DNA of 64,000 nt from Suillus spraguei. Its lineage: Eukaryota > Basidiomycota > Agaricomycetes > Boletales > Suillaceae. Of this stretch, positions 43,911 to 54,876 are shown piece by piece (positions within the stretch are counted from its first letter, which is position 1; each line of letters starts with the position of its first letter). The stretch covers positions 1 through 64,000 of the forward strand of contig JABCPU010000067.1 of NCBI GenBank assembly GCA_016800925.1. The letters run 5' to 3'. Made by a program: the position numbers and the translations under genes. Under the pieces are notes generated by a model. That model was not told the origin of the DNA, ran no database searches, and was given only the letters and a program-made list of their open reading frames with translations.

Positions 43911-45827
43911 CCGCCAAGACCAAGGGAATCACCGAATGGCCAATTCCAAAATCAGTAAAAGATGTTTGGTCATTCCTTGGTTTTTGCAACTTCTACTGCA
44001 CGATCATTTCCCACTACTCCGACATCACCTGACCCCTTATCAAATTAACAAAGAAAAATAAGGCCTTTGATTGGTCACCTGAATGCATGGACACCTTTGA
44101 AGAACTGAAAAGACATTTTACATCCCAACCGGTACTCTGTAACCCTGATCCTTCCCGACAATTCACTATGGCTACCAATGCTTCGCTCGTAGCCACTGGT
44201 GGGGTCCTTTTGCAGACTGATGAGGATGGTGTTTATCACCCATGTGCCTATCTCTCACAGTCCCTGAACCCTGCAGAGCGCAATTACCAGATCTTTGATC
44301 GGGAACTACTTGCTGTAATCTAGGCTCTGAACACATGGCATCATTATCTTGAAGGAAACCCACACCCCATCCTGGTATTCACCAACCACAAGAACCTTCT
44401 GTACTTTAGGAGTGCACAGAAGCTCACTCGTCGCCAAGCATGTTGGCAATTGATTTTGTCTATTTATGACATCAAATTGCATCATGTTGCAGGTACTAAA
44501 CTAGCTGTACCTGATGCACTATCCTGCCGGCCCAACTATGACTCCAGCAAAGATGATAATGAGGACCAGACCCTCCTCCCTGATGCTCTATTTGTGCATC
44601 TTATTGACACTGACCTGAAGGATGTGTTATCATCCTCTGACCCCCTCGACAACCCTGTCTTCAAGACAGCCTCTGACACCCTTGATGACATGTGCCTTCC
44701 CCCTATGAAGTCAGCACTTTCTGATTGGAAGATTGAGGAGAATGTCCTCTATTACAAGAACTGTACCTACATCCCTCCAGCACACCGCACCGATATCTTA
44801 TGATGATATCATGATTATCCTACTGCGGGACATCCCAGTAGATTCAAAACTGAAGAGCTCATGAAACAAGAAGCCTGGTGGCCTGCTATGGGCTCCTACA
44901 TCCAGAAATACATAGAGGGTTGCGCCCTTTGTCAGAAAATGAAAGTAGATACCCATCCTGTCCGACCTCTGCTTACCCCAATTCCCTCATCAATGACTCG
45001 ACCTTTCTCCCAGGTCTCTGCCGATCTTATCACTGACCTCCCTGTATCTGGAGGCTTTGACAGTATCATGGTCATGGTAGACCATGACCTTATGAAAGGG
45101 GTAATTATTATTCCTTGTTTGAAAACCATCTCCTCCGAAGGCATTGCCAAACTATTTCTGAAGCATGTCTATTGCTGATTCGGACTCCATGACAAAGTCA
45201 TCTCTGATCATGGCCTGCAGTTCTTATCCCATTTCTCCAAGGAACTTGCCCAACTTCTCAACTACATTATTGCTCTGTCTACCGTGTACCACCCTCAAAC
45301 TGATGGTCAAACAGAACAGCTCAATCAAGACCTCAAAATGTACCTGTGCATCTATTGCCGCAATAATCCTGAAGATTGGGTAGAGCATCTACCAATTGCT
45401 GAATTCATCCACAACCACTGAAAACATGATGCAAGGAATGCATCACCGTTCTACCTGATGATGGGATATGAGCCACATGTCATTCCCCATCTGATTCCCA
45501 ACTCAACTGTCCCCGCAGCAGAAGATCAAGTATGATCTCTGCAGAAGACAAGAGAAGAAGCAATCGCTTGCCATAACATTACCATGCAGACAATGGCCAA
45601 ATGATCCTGAGGAGAGAAGTACACCCCATGGAAGATTGGAGATAAGGTCTGGCTGTCTGCAGCTAATCTTAGACTGAAACTCCCATCACGGAAGCTTGCA
45701 CCAAAATGATACGGACCATTCCCTATCACTGCAGTTCTGTCGCCCATCACATTCACACTCAAGCTTCCTCCACAGTGGAAGATTCACCCCACATTCCATG
45801 CTTCCATCTTATCAGCCTTTACGACTG
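43911..45827 (+). pseudogene. chromovirus RNase H and integrase
   Basis: The region reads [18 protein letters not shown] (end of RT), then F-D-W-S-P-E-C and an RNase H start A-T-N-A-S-L-V-A-T-G-G-V-L whose first catalytic Asp is Asn. R-N-Y-x-I-F-D-R-E-L-L-A-V-I and H-V-A-G-T-K-L-A-V-P-D-A-L-S follow. Integrase has C-A-L-C-Q-K-M-K, the core segment S-D-H-G-L-Q-F, and Y-H-P-Q-T-D-G-Q-T-E. About eight stops or frame breaks are present; several stops replace Trp or Arg codons, as expected from C-to-T change. Confidence 0.87.
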
Positions 45828-45921
45828 GGGTGGCGTCACTGCATCGAAGGTGCATTTTCCGTTTTAAGAAAAGAGAATAAAGGGAAAATGAATAGGGCAC
45901 GTACGACTGTAACAAGCCTAT
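45828..45921 (-). mobile_element. internally deleted fragment of LTR A
   Basis: Both ends of family A are recognisable (CTGGGGTGGCGTCACT at the left, GGGCACGTACGACTGTAACA at the right) with only about 60 bp between them. It lies at the end of the integrase coding region, immediately left of the full solo LTR A at 45940. Confidence 0.55.
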
Positions 45922-45939
45922 AGCGAAAATGACATACAT

Positions 45940-47526
45940 TGTTACAAACTGGGGTGGTGTCACCAGCGACAGTGAAAAGACACAGATGGTGTAACAAACA
46001 TATTGGCACTGGCCTTAAAAAACCCTATCTTTTGGTGCATATCTCACGTCTATAGGAATCTCCACCAGTCCAAAGGCCGTCTTACTCCTTTTAGCATTGC
46101 CAGTGGCATTCCATGCTTACCGCACACCTACCAACTGCTGCACCACGTTCCACATACCAATGTCCTTCCATGTCCTTGCTGTGTCTGCATAGCTCCATTT
46201 GATGCATAGCTTGTTTTATGTTCGTTATCATGATTCCCAGCAAGCCTTATTACATGTTGCCTCGTGCCACAGCCGCCTCACGCTATGTTTACATATGGCG
46301 GTTACCATACTTGAGCACTACTGATTTTGCCTAACACATTCTGAGTACATACAATTTAGGATATAAGCACCACGTACCCCACACTATACAACACCTTATT
46401 TTCACTGTACTATAGGTCAGGATTAGTGTCTAGCTCTGGATCTACCCAGTAGTGGACATAGTCTTTAAAGTTTCCTTACTGCTCGTTAATCAACATCGCT
46501 TATTCACTGTTACCGCTGGCACACCACTAGATCCTTGACCCCTATTTTGACTGAACTTCATGCTCACTGCTACCCTACCGCTGAGAGTACGCGGACTTCT
46601 TTACTGTTTCTTTGCACCGCTCGCACCTTACTGCTACCACTGACTTTATTGCTCGTTATCACTCACTCAACGCTACATTTACAAGCATTATCTCTACCAC
46701 GGTAGCACCGCTACACACGACGCTAGTCCCAGCAGCATCATCACTGACCGCAGCAACTTACCGGTGACTACGACATTATATTCGCACATTGGATTGACTT
46801 GAACTTGACTATACTAACAGGCATCCCCCTTTAGGGTCGAATGCTCTTGCTTTGCAAGTGAAGCAGACTAGATGGAGCGCAAGACCACACATACTAACTT
46901 AGGAGGTAGTTTATCCACAGCCCAGGTTAGGTTGTATCTTTACAATGGTCTGCTGGGAAGTTCTACAATGCTCACAAGAGAGCAAAGTGAAAGTACAAGG
47001 AACTAGTTCCGAGTACGATCAAGGGTTCAGCCTTAAAGACAAGTCTAGGAGGTTCTACGAGAATAGAGACTAAGGCTAAGGAGTGCTTAGACTTAGAGAC
47101 AATTCAAGACGACTAAGGATTGGAGGTCCTTAGCGAAGAGAAATCCAGGTAAAACCCAGTAAGATTAAAGTGAGTAATCTACTACAAGTACACTGTGCTT
47201 ATATAGGTATGTATGTGCGCACAGACCAGGTAACCATGGGAATATAACTGCGTATCCTAATAAGGAAGGCATGTATCGTACAAGTGTGTTGAAACACATG
47301 AGTCAGAGGTAAGAGCACGTGTTTAGCGTATGCGTATGCTAAACTGGCTGGATCCGAGAACGGAGTCATGGGGAGTCAGGACATCACATATTATGATGAT
47401 GTAGTAATTGAGTCATGCAGTCATGTGATGTCTGATGGAAGTGGAAGTGTCCAAGCAGTACGCTCCATGTCATGTGATACACTATAGTAGAAGGGAAAAT
47501 AAATAGGGGCACGTATGACTGTAACA
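45940..47526 (-). mobile_element. solo LTR A with a nested family B LTR
   Basis: The LTR is on the minus strand and flanked by the 5-bp duplication TACAT (45935-45939 and 47527-47531). Without the family B insert (45990-46944 plus its 4-bp duplication) it is 628 bp. It inserted into the parent chromovirus of the same family, between the integrase C-terminus and the chromodomain. Confidence 0.9.
45990..46944 (+). mobile_element. solo LTR, family B (copy 3)
   Basis: The 955-bp LTR begins TGTAACAAACATATTGG and ends ATCTTTACA, with the perfect 4-bp duplication ATGG (45986-45989 and 46945-46948). Removing it rejoins the LTR A sequence CACAGATGGTCTGCTGG, which matches other LTR A copies. A TATA-like GGATATAAGCACC is near 46369. 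Confidence 0.93.
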
Positions 47527-47531
47527 TACAT

Positions 47532-48790
47532 GGCCCAAACTTCCTAGAACCTCCACCTGACATTATTGAAGAAGAAGAAGAATACAAAGTAGAAGATATT
47601 CTTTCCCACAAAGGCACTGGTAGTCACTGAAGATACATATCTTGTGACGTGGAAGGGATACTCATCAGGGGATAACAAATAGCTCCCTGAAGGAAACTTG
47701 AAGAACTCTACTTGAATCCTGAATGCTTATAAGAAGCGAAACTCACTCTGATCATTCTTCAGTCAAAAAAACTGCTGATACTACTGAAATATCTCAACCT
47801 TCCATATCCTCTTCAGACGCCTCAAGTCTCATTAATCCATCCTCTGTTGTATTCTCTGAAACTTCAGAACAAACTCAGTTAAGATGGGAAGCCATCATCT
47901 TCGACTCTTGGCATGCCTTGCAACTTGACAACTACATCTCATGCATGAATGACATCATGCTAAAATAATTGATTCTTGTCATGAGAATGGCAGAACTCCT
48001 TGTAACTCCTGCTGCCATTATGGACACCACTACCACCACGTGTTACATCCAAAAGACTATCAAGTAAGCTGTCATATGGCTCCTTGCTGCCAAAGATTTT
48101 ACCAGTACAATCCTGAACCTTGATCAGGAATTGAATTCTCCCTATCGGCTGCCTGTGGCCTTCATACCTTACCACCACACTCCTCTGTCACCACCAAACC
48201 TGATCTAGATGATCACTATGCACCATCCACATTCCATGAATTAATCCCAGCTCCTCCTGAATACTCTCAAAGAACATCATCATCATCATATTGTTAGAAC
48301 CATCATGTCTATGGGAGTTGACCCACTCATGATTCTTGACCTCCATCACTCCCCATTCCCTGATCAAACCAACTCACAATATATACCCTCAAGCTTGCAC
48401 AACATGATGCCTTTATATGTACCCAACAACATTACACTGACGTCTATTGCCACTGATGTTATCAGCATGGTCACAAACTCCGACACTGCTCTCAATACTT
48501 CTGCCATGTCTGCAGAAAGTTTGCACCAGGACATCTCACTGATGTTTGCTGGACACTAGACAAATGAACATTGTTGAGGAAGAAACCTGGAGATGTAGAA
48601 TACTATGCTGATTTGAAAACACTGGAGGAAGCCTTCGATCAGACCGTTGCTACTAGAGTGCAAGGAAGAATGCCTAGTATGGTTGATGCAGAAACTTGGC
48701 TTGCAGACATTGACTTCAACACTGCTTGGTCAGCGTGGAGACAGACTTCTAGTTTGTATTAGTTCAGTGAACCAACCACTTAATAGAGGG
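47532..48790 (+). pseudogene. chromodomain and C-terminal extension of chromovirus Pol
   Basis: [20 protein letters not shown] is the start of a classical chromodomain, followed after a stop by pieces equivalent to the W-K-G-Y strand (one frame break). About 1 kb of further coding-like sequence then runs to the 3' LTR (L-R-W-E-A-I-I-F-D-S-W-H-A-L-Q, and near the end Y-Y-A-D-L-K-T-L-E-E-A-F-D and W-S-A-W-R-Q-T). The extension has stops. Its function is unknown. Confidence 0.7.
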
Positions 48791-48791
48791 G
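48785..48791 (+). promoter_or_regulatory. polypurine tract
   Basis: AGAGGGG lies three bases before the 3' LTR start at 48795, the expected place and composition for plus-strand priming. Confidence 0.65.
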
Positions 48792-48794
48792 TAA

Positions 48795-49428
48795 TGTTAC
48801 AGTTGTATGTGCCCCTATTCATTTTCCCTTCTACTCTTGTGTATCACATGATACAGAGCCTATCGCTCGGACACTTCCACTTTCATCAGACATCATGTGA
48901 CCGCATGACTCGACTACTATGTCATTGTGATGTCATATCATGTGATGTCTTGACTCCCCATGACTCAGTTCTCAGACCCAGCCAGTTTAGCATACATCTA
49001 CACTAAACACATGCTCTTATCTTGACCACATGTTTCAACATGCTTGTACAATACATGCCTTCCTTATTAGGATATGCAGTTATATTCTCACGCTTACCTG
49101 GTCTGTGCGCACATATGTACCTATATAAGCACAGTATACTTGTAGTAGATTCCTTACTTTAATCTTACTGTGTTTTACCTGGATTCCTCTTTGCTAAGGG
49201 CCCCCAATCCTTAGTCATCTTAAATCATCTCTAAGTCTAAGCACTCCTTAGCCTTAGTCTCTATTCTCATAGAACCTCTGTGACTTGTCTCTGAGGCTGA
49301 ACCCTTGATCGTACTCAGAACTAGTTCCTTGTACTTTTACCTTGCTCTCTTTTGAGCATTGTAGAACTTCCCAGCAGACTGTCTGTGTCTTTTCACTGTT
49401 GCTGGTGATGCCACCCCAGTTCATAACA
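48795..49428 (+). mobile_element. 3' LTR, family A
   Basis: The 634-bp LTR begins TGTTACAGTT and ends TTCATAACA, followed by CAGTA, the right-hand target duplication of the chromovirus. Confidence 0.93.
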
Positions 49429-49433
49429 CAGTA

Positions 49434-49539
49434 CTTTCTCTCTGTGAAATTTTCCAGTGATGCAAAGTTTCCATAGCTGAAAATTCTCTGGGCCTGTAAG
49501 GACTGGGGTTGCAAGGGTGTTGCTGGTGGAGGATGTCAT
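49434..49539 (-). pseudogene. copia Gag N-terminus
   Basis: The start M-T-S-S-T-S-N-T-L-A-T-P-V-L-T-G-P-E-N-F continues Q-L-W-K-L and is typical of the copia Gag N-terminus (F-x-x-W-K motif). It is cut at the gypsy insertion; the continuation lies at 39274. Confidence 0.8.
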
Positions 49540-49602
49540 GTCTGAGAGGTGTGCAACCTTATGAGTTGTTTCTGCTAGGTTGCTGGCTAGTTGGTGTAAC
49601 CA

Positions 49603-49613
49603 GGGCTCATAAC
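49603..49613 (-). promoter_or_regulatory. copia primer-binding site, initiator tRNA-Met anticodon type
   Basis: On the element's strand this reads GTTATGAGCCC, directly after the LTR. It complements GGGCTCATAAC, the anticodon stem-loop (anticodon CAT) of eukaryotic initiator tRNA-Met. Several copia elements, such as Drosophila copia, prime with a half tRNA ending there rather than with the tRNA 3' end. Confidence 0.72.
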
Positions 49614-50476
49614 TGACAAAACTAAGTAAAAGCAGCATATACCACACTCAGCCGCTATCCAAAGGAAGGATGAGAGAAAAAAAAACGAAAAGCAAGAGAC
49701 AGATCAAACTAAGGGTAAGAGAAAGGAAGAGAAGGACGTCTGATGACAGTGTAGATACAAAGGGAAAAAAATACACGAAACAGAACTAAAAAAGAAATGA
49801 GATATAAACTGAGAAACAAGCAATAAAAAGAAAGAGAATCGTACATGTGATAATGTGACATGTATGACACATACTAGAGTTCTAAGATCACGGACACATT
49901 ATTCTTATCTATCGATAGCACATAAAGATCTTTCATCTCATCAGAAATTCGTTATAAAGCGGTTATAGGATTTAATGGAGTTTGTTTGTCTTAGCTGGTT
50001 TAACGCTTAAAATTGAGAAAATAATGATGTATTAATATGACAGAGAACAGCATTATTCACCTAAAGTAAAAGCGGCATATACCACACTACTACATAGTCA
50101 GATATAAAGTAAATATTAATGACAATAAGTGCATACCTCAGCCACTATCCAAAGGAAGGATGAGAAAATGACTGAGGGAAAATTACATGACAAGGGTCCA
50201 TTATATGATAAGAAAAACGAGCTCACTCAGACACCATGAGGCTCACTTGAGAAATCCCTAACCTCTCCACTATTACATGTGCACCCAAGCACCTCTGAGG
50301 TGCACTTAAGCATGCATGTGCTAGTGTGCACACAGTAGCACTGAAATGCAATGAAATGCAACAAAATGCGATGAAGTGTGATGAAGTGCGACAAAACATG
50401 AAAAACACGAAAAGCATGAAGAAGGCATAGTGAGGTGCACACTTCGCCAAAGGTGCAAACTCATCTGGTTTTGTCA
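49614..50476 (-). mobile_element. copia 5' LTR
   Basis: The 863-bp block has perfect 9-bp inverted ends (TGACAAAAC...GTTTTGTCA). It abuts the primer-binding site and the copia gag start. Inside, a stretch with GGCATATACCACACT and CTATCCAAAGGAAGGATGAG occurs twice (49636-49672 and 50062-50166), an internal direct repeat. The region is A-rich on the + strand. Confidence 0.72.
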
Positions 50477-50797
50477 GGAGCAGAATTACATCATCCTACA
50501 GCTACAACAGCTATAATTTCAAGGACTCATATGTTCACTGATGGTTGCCAACATGTTTCAAACAGCAAAATCTGCCAGTCGTTGGACTGCAGTCCATGCA
50601 TTCAGGATCTGAGTTTCACTTGACTGCATCGTTCTCACTCCTACTGCCATGGGAATTGCAATTCAGTGCCACGTCTTGCAGGAGGGGCTGGGTTGCCCCT
50701 TCAAGGCCTCTATCCACAAACTATGTCACTATTTATTTGAATAAAGTAAATAGTTCCTTATATTCTCACTGCCACTACTAAGATTGCTGCATGACAG
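50477..50797. other. unassigned region between copia LTR and TIR element
   Basis: One short open frame but no recognisable gene. It is the original right-hand flank of the copia insertion. Confidence 0.4.
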
Positions 50798-50799
50798 TA

Positions 50800-51328
50800 C
50801 TGTATAGTTTCGACACTAGGTTCGTCATGTGTCACAGGCTCTGTTGAATCGAAGCTATTTGGCATGACCATCACACGAATTTTTGGGAAGTGAAGCTAAT
50901 TTGTGACATATGGTAAAAATGGATATATATATATATATTACTTTAATGCATCCAAAAGTCATTGTACATCTTATTTGCAATCAAGTGAAGCAGGAAGATT
51001 AATGTTGAGGAGTTGTGTGACAGACGGTGTTTGTGAATGGATGATTGCCTGAATGATAGCTGGGATGGCCAACAGGTGTTTGATTTGATGCCACACAGAG
51101 GGTGGAAGAGTCATCTGTTCAAAGACACAACCATATGAAAGCCACTCAGAAGTGATGAATGTATTAGTTTTAGATTGCATGGCTGGAGTGAAACACAGCT
51201 TATGTCTTAGCTGGTGTAGTGAAGCTATTTAGGCATAGTCACAGGTCACACTGGGGTTTGAAGCTATGAAGCTAAGCATGACATGGTCACAGGCTGATGG
51301 GCTTGAAGCTAGTGTTGAAACTATACAG
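50800..51328. mobile_element. TA-flanked TIR element F (copy 2, reversed)
   Basis: This 529-bp copy matches 4939-5460 in reverse orientation, with the same CTGTATAG/CTATACAG ends and TA on both sides (50798-50799 and 51329-51330). A (TA)n run near 50920-50940 replaces a T-run of copy 1. The shared 69-codon frame is on the minus strand at 50971-51180. Confidence 0.8.
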
Positions 51329-51529
51329 TAACGTAAGATATCATAGGCCCTGGCCCACGGATTCATTACGTGGTACCCTAAGAGATTTCATCAGCTCAAG
51401 ACTCTGATTCTGTGGAAATGTTCCGCATCTTCCTGCATTACATGACCTGGTTAGCGGGTATCTCAATATGGTCTGATGAGAGCAAGCATATGACAGCTAT
51501 CCCATTCAGTCATCGTGTTCTGTAAGATC

Positions 51530-53369
51530 CTACTCGACTCGTCTGTTCCACGTCAAATAACGCTGTGGAAGCCAATCGGGTACCTTCCATTCTTTATCAG
51601 AACACTCAGCAAGAATCATTTGCGCGATAACTTCGGCACTGACAGCCACATTGTGTATGAAATGAGCTCAAGATGGTGTAGCCGCACAATATGAGACTTA
51701 CCATCCAAATGCGCGTGGCATTCCATGGCCAGTATATCCTGCGGCGATGTACTGTTTCCTGTACGGGTATTGGTTCTGATTGGCTACAAGTAAGTCTACC
51801 AGGGAACCAACCTGCAGAGGAATACATCAACGATAGTAGCTACAAGAGTTGCTTGGTCGTACAAACGGGTCCCTCATCTTCGTGTAGCCCGTGATACCGG
51901 TCTAAACCCTCGTTAGGGATAATTTCACACACGTAAAAATAGTACTTACCCATTCCATCTCAGGCTCTGAACCGGGGTCATATTTACCTTCGAATACAAA
52001 CGGCAAGAATTCGCGGAGCGCTTTCCCAACAAGAGGGTGCGTTTTGGAGTCATCGTCCACGTAACTGGATGCCGCAGCTTCCTCGCAACCGCCGATGATA
52101 ATCAACGGTTTTTCGGTGTCGTGTGTTATGGGTCGGGGGAACCAGTATGCAAACCCCTGAAAGAGATATTAGTTACGACAAGATGGACTAGGATGTAGCG
52201 ACTTACTTCGTTTCCGCTCCAACTCGGTATCTTAATTTGATCTGCACCGACAGAAGCACGGGTGGCTATTATTTGTCCTCGATGGGGTATAATTCCATCT
52301 GGACCTGCGAGAAAGGGAAGGAGATAAGAGGCGTATCCATTTGTGGCATGGACGACACGGGAGCACAATATGCTACCCCGGTTCGTCACAACTGTATAAG
52401 TGGAAGAGTTATTAGTCGTTTCATGCGTGACTGCAGTCACCGGCGTCCGAGTGTGCAAGCTGAGGGTGGCATATTGTCTAGCATGTGCTTGAGCATGCTG
52501 GTACAGCTTCGTGACGAGTTTCAGCGGCCACAAATTATACCCTGGCGCGAGAAATCCTGGGTAAGGGGCGCCATATTCCTGGTAATGAGCAGGTTGGATC
52601 AGACTAGATATATTACCAACAAAACGAGTACCTCCTCGATTTCCTCCTTTGAGAACCATTCCACATCATCTAGGTTGAGTTGTGCTTGACGTGCCATATC
52701 GAAGTCCTTATGTGCATTTTTTGCTTCCTTCTCCGTGAACAAGAGATTTATGTGTCCACCTTCTACGAGGTCGATGTCGCCCGTCCAGCCATTTTCCTTG
52801 ATGATTTTGACGAGCAGAGAAGCGGTGTGTTGCTCGAGTTCATAGGACTTAATTGCCTCAACTGTATTGAATAATGCCTGACGTTGAGAAAACTCGAGGA
52901 AAACGGCCGGGGTAAGATGACCACCATTCCTTCCTACGAAGGATGTTTTGTGCATGAGGAACTAAGGAAACACATAGTGCTCCACGCACCGGTCGCTCCT
53001 GAGCCTGAGATGCGTCAGTACTGTATAAAAAGCTCACAGCCAGCATGGTACAGACTGACAGAAATCTCTAGCCTCGAGTATCACGATCCTGAGCGGGCAT
53101 TCGACAGAAAGCGAGGTGGCATTCAAAAGTTCGATAAGGTGGTACGCGACGCCAACGCCTGTGATACCGGCCCCGATGATACAGACGTCTGCCTCACTAG
53201 GCAGAGGATCTTTGCTGCCTTCGCCAGCGAGCGGATTTGCGTCTGGGGAGGAATCGATCCAGAAGGAGCCGGTTGGATTGCGAGATGGGAGTTTAGCGGG
53301 AGGACTTGGACGTTCCAATGGCGGTGTTTCGAGTACCTTCTGAGAAAGTATCTGAGGGTTAACAGGCAT
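51530..53369 (-). CDS. FAD-dependent oxidoreductase, DAO family
   Basis: The gene has about seven exons, starting M-P-V-N-P-Q-I-L-S-Q at 53369. The dinucleotide-binding motif V-C-I-I-G-A-G-I-T-G-V-G-V-A-Y-H-L is followed by V-I-L-E-A-R-D-F-C, then G-R-N-G-G-H-L-T-P, where FAD/substrate contacts lie in this family. Next come H-A-T-N-G-Y-A-S-Y-L-L-P-F-L-A-G and H-R-G-Q-I-I-A-T-R. The C-terminal F-A-Y-W-F-P-R-P, I-I-I-G-G-C and A-A-G-Y-T-G-H-G-M-P-R-A-F-G-C are typical of fungal DAO proteins (PF01266) that oxidise amino acids or small amines. Substrate unknown. The stop is at 51530-51532 after N-R-R-V-E. All splices traced kept frame, so it appears intact. Confidence 0.88.
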
Positions 53370-54876
53370 TATCGATCAACTGAGAAGAAAACAGAAAACG
53401 AGAAAGGTCCAGTCTCTCATTTCTGTAAACTCAAGTCCCAACGATAAGATAATACGGTATGACCGGTGACGGTCCGAAGATAACCACGAACAAAGTCAAG
53501 CGGCCGCGGTGACATAAACCTTTTCTTCGCAGACGTTAAACGTTAGGGCTTCAAGACCATTCTTGAATTTTGATGTTATTATAGAGACGTGGTCAGAATA
53601 AAGTGAACCTGAATAGCCTGGCATCACGACTCGATTGAGTACGTCACGATTTGTGCAATGCCCCGTGCTCAAGATCATCATCTTGAAAGATTATATTTTA
53701 CTAGACCCGGGTATACGCTTTGTTGATGTTTATATTGAATGCCACTTAGCAACTCATCCACTTCTTTCTCTCTACTTGCTCTTTCTCTCGACCGGCGTCA
53801 AGTCTACAGAATAATACTGCAACAAACGACATATATTTTTCAAAAAAAAAATGGCCTTATTATTTATGGCATGTTTATTGTGCCTCCGTCATTCATGTCT
53901 TTCATCCTGCTTGCAGAAAGTCTCATTGCCCATTCAAAGCACACGTTATCGAGTCTCGCATCTATTTTGCCTCATACTGCTGTGTCATGTACTACTTTGA
54001 AGTTCGGTCTCTCTGTTCGCAATAAAACTTGGCCGGGTCCCAAACTGGGGGACTTCGCTTGCCTTATCTCAGTAAGACCTTGGTGTAAAATTGATTCAAA
54101 GGTCTAATAATTCCAATCTGCACCTCCATTATCAGTCACCGTCGTGGCAGCCTCTGGAGACGACACAAATGATAGATCAATGCAGACTGTGCGGATGTCA
54201 TCTTACAGTGATTCCCACCTCGCTAAGTATGCTAGTGCGAGCGATCAACATCACATACGGTTCACTCCGAAATTATGTGAATAGATGATACGCACCCTTC
54301 TTGAAGCCAGTCAATTCATTGTTCATCGAAATTTTGCGGCCCGTAGTGTCTATATACACTTCATTTCGGTTTCAACCTTTTCCTTCCTTGCGCGTTGTCT
54401 CCGCTTATTCATGTGGCTTCATTATTCCCCGACAACCGCCTGTCCATGATAAGGACTATTAATAGTCGCCCCAAGGACAATCCCAAAAACATCTATGATT
54501 TATCTCAACTCCTACTAGAGTATGAGCAGTATACGTGCGAACGTTGTGTTTGTTAAGGGTCGCCTATTTGTTCCCTTATCTGACGTGTTTACAGCACCAA
54601 GATTCCCATGGTTTCGCTGTCGTCCTCCGATTGCGTGGTGCTGGCCATATGACCCTTCCATATGACACGTCTCCAAGAGCATATCCAGCCCAAACACCTC
54701 GTCACGTTTAAGGGAAGCCATATCCTGGTTGATTTTTGCCAAGAAAAGATCATCGTAACCTGATCGATCTTTGAAATTCGTCGCTGGACATGTTATATCG
54801 CATTCAGTACGCCTGGTGGTATTAATCGTCAGGTATTTAAGATAACCAGGCTCCAAAGGCGCCTCAGCGGTGCATC
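53370..54876. other. intergenic region between two host genes
   Basis: The genes on each side point outward, so this should contain both promoters. A 113-codon open frame on the minus strand (54515-54856) has no recognisable motif; I do not claim it. Confidence 0.45.

Larger units (their letters stand above)
39275..49428 (+). mobile_element. Ty3/gypsy chromovirus with 5-bp target duplication, carrying nested LTRs
   Basis: 5' LTR 39275-39909, PBS 39911-39921, gag 40143, zinc knuckle, protease 42050, RNase H and integrase 43911-45800, chromodomain 47527-47710, C-terminal extension, PPT (A-G-A-G-G-G-G at 48785-48791) and 3' LTR 48795-49428. The duplication CAGTA flanks it (39270-39274 and 49429-49433). 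It inserted into the copia gag. Family B LTRs are at 40972 and 43090, and an interrupted family A solo LTR is at 45940. The core of reverse transcriptase is absent. Stops and changed catalytic residues (D-S-G to D-S-R in protease) show it is dead. Confidence 0.93.
36643..50476 (-). mobile_element. Ty1/copia retrotransposon, truncated and nested
   Basis: On the minus strand the element runs LTR (49614-50476), PBS, gag start (49539), a gypsy insertion, gag middle (39274-38919), a solo LTR, gag end, protease, and integrase down to 36643. Reverse transcriptase, RNase H and the 3' LTR are missing; the element is cut by LTR D. The gag has a UBN2/copia-type segment (A-Y-G-I-I-Q-D-H-I, A-L-F-D-K-L-M-K-I-H). 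Protease retains L-G-A-S-S-H-M. The pre-integrase H-Q-R-M-G-H-I and C-K-P-C-V are present. In integrase, the usual S-D-N-G-G-E-Y reads S-N-G-G-G-E-Y, so a catalytic Asp is lost. Several frame breaks confirm it is inactive. Confidence 0.85.

Noticed and set aside
50340..50410. ATGAA/GATGAAGTG-like short direct repeats, considered as a CRISPR-like array
   Set aside because: Units are short, degenerate and without spacers; the organism is a fungus, and the stretch lies inside the copia LTR.
54515..54856. 113-codon minus-strand open frame upstream of the methyltransferase
   Set aside because: No recognisable domain or second copy, and its position suits a promoter; possible but unsupported.
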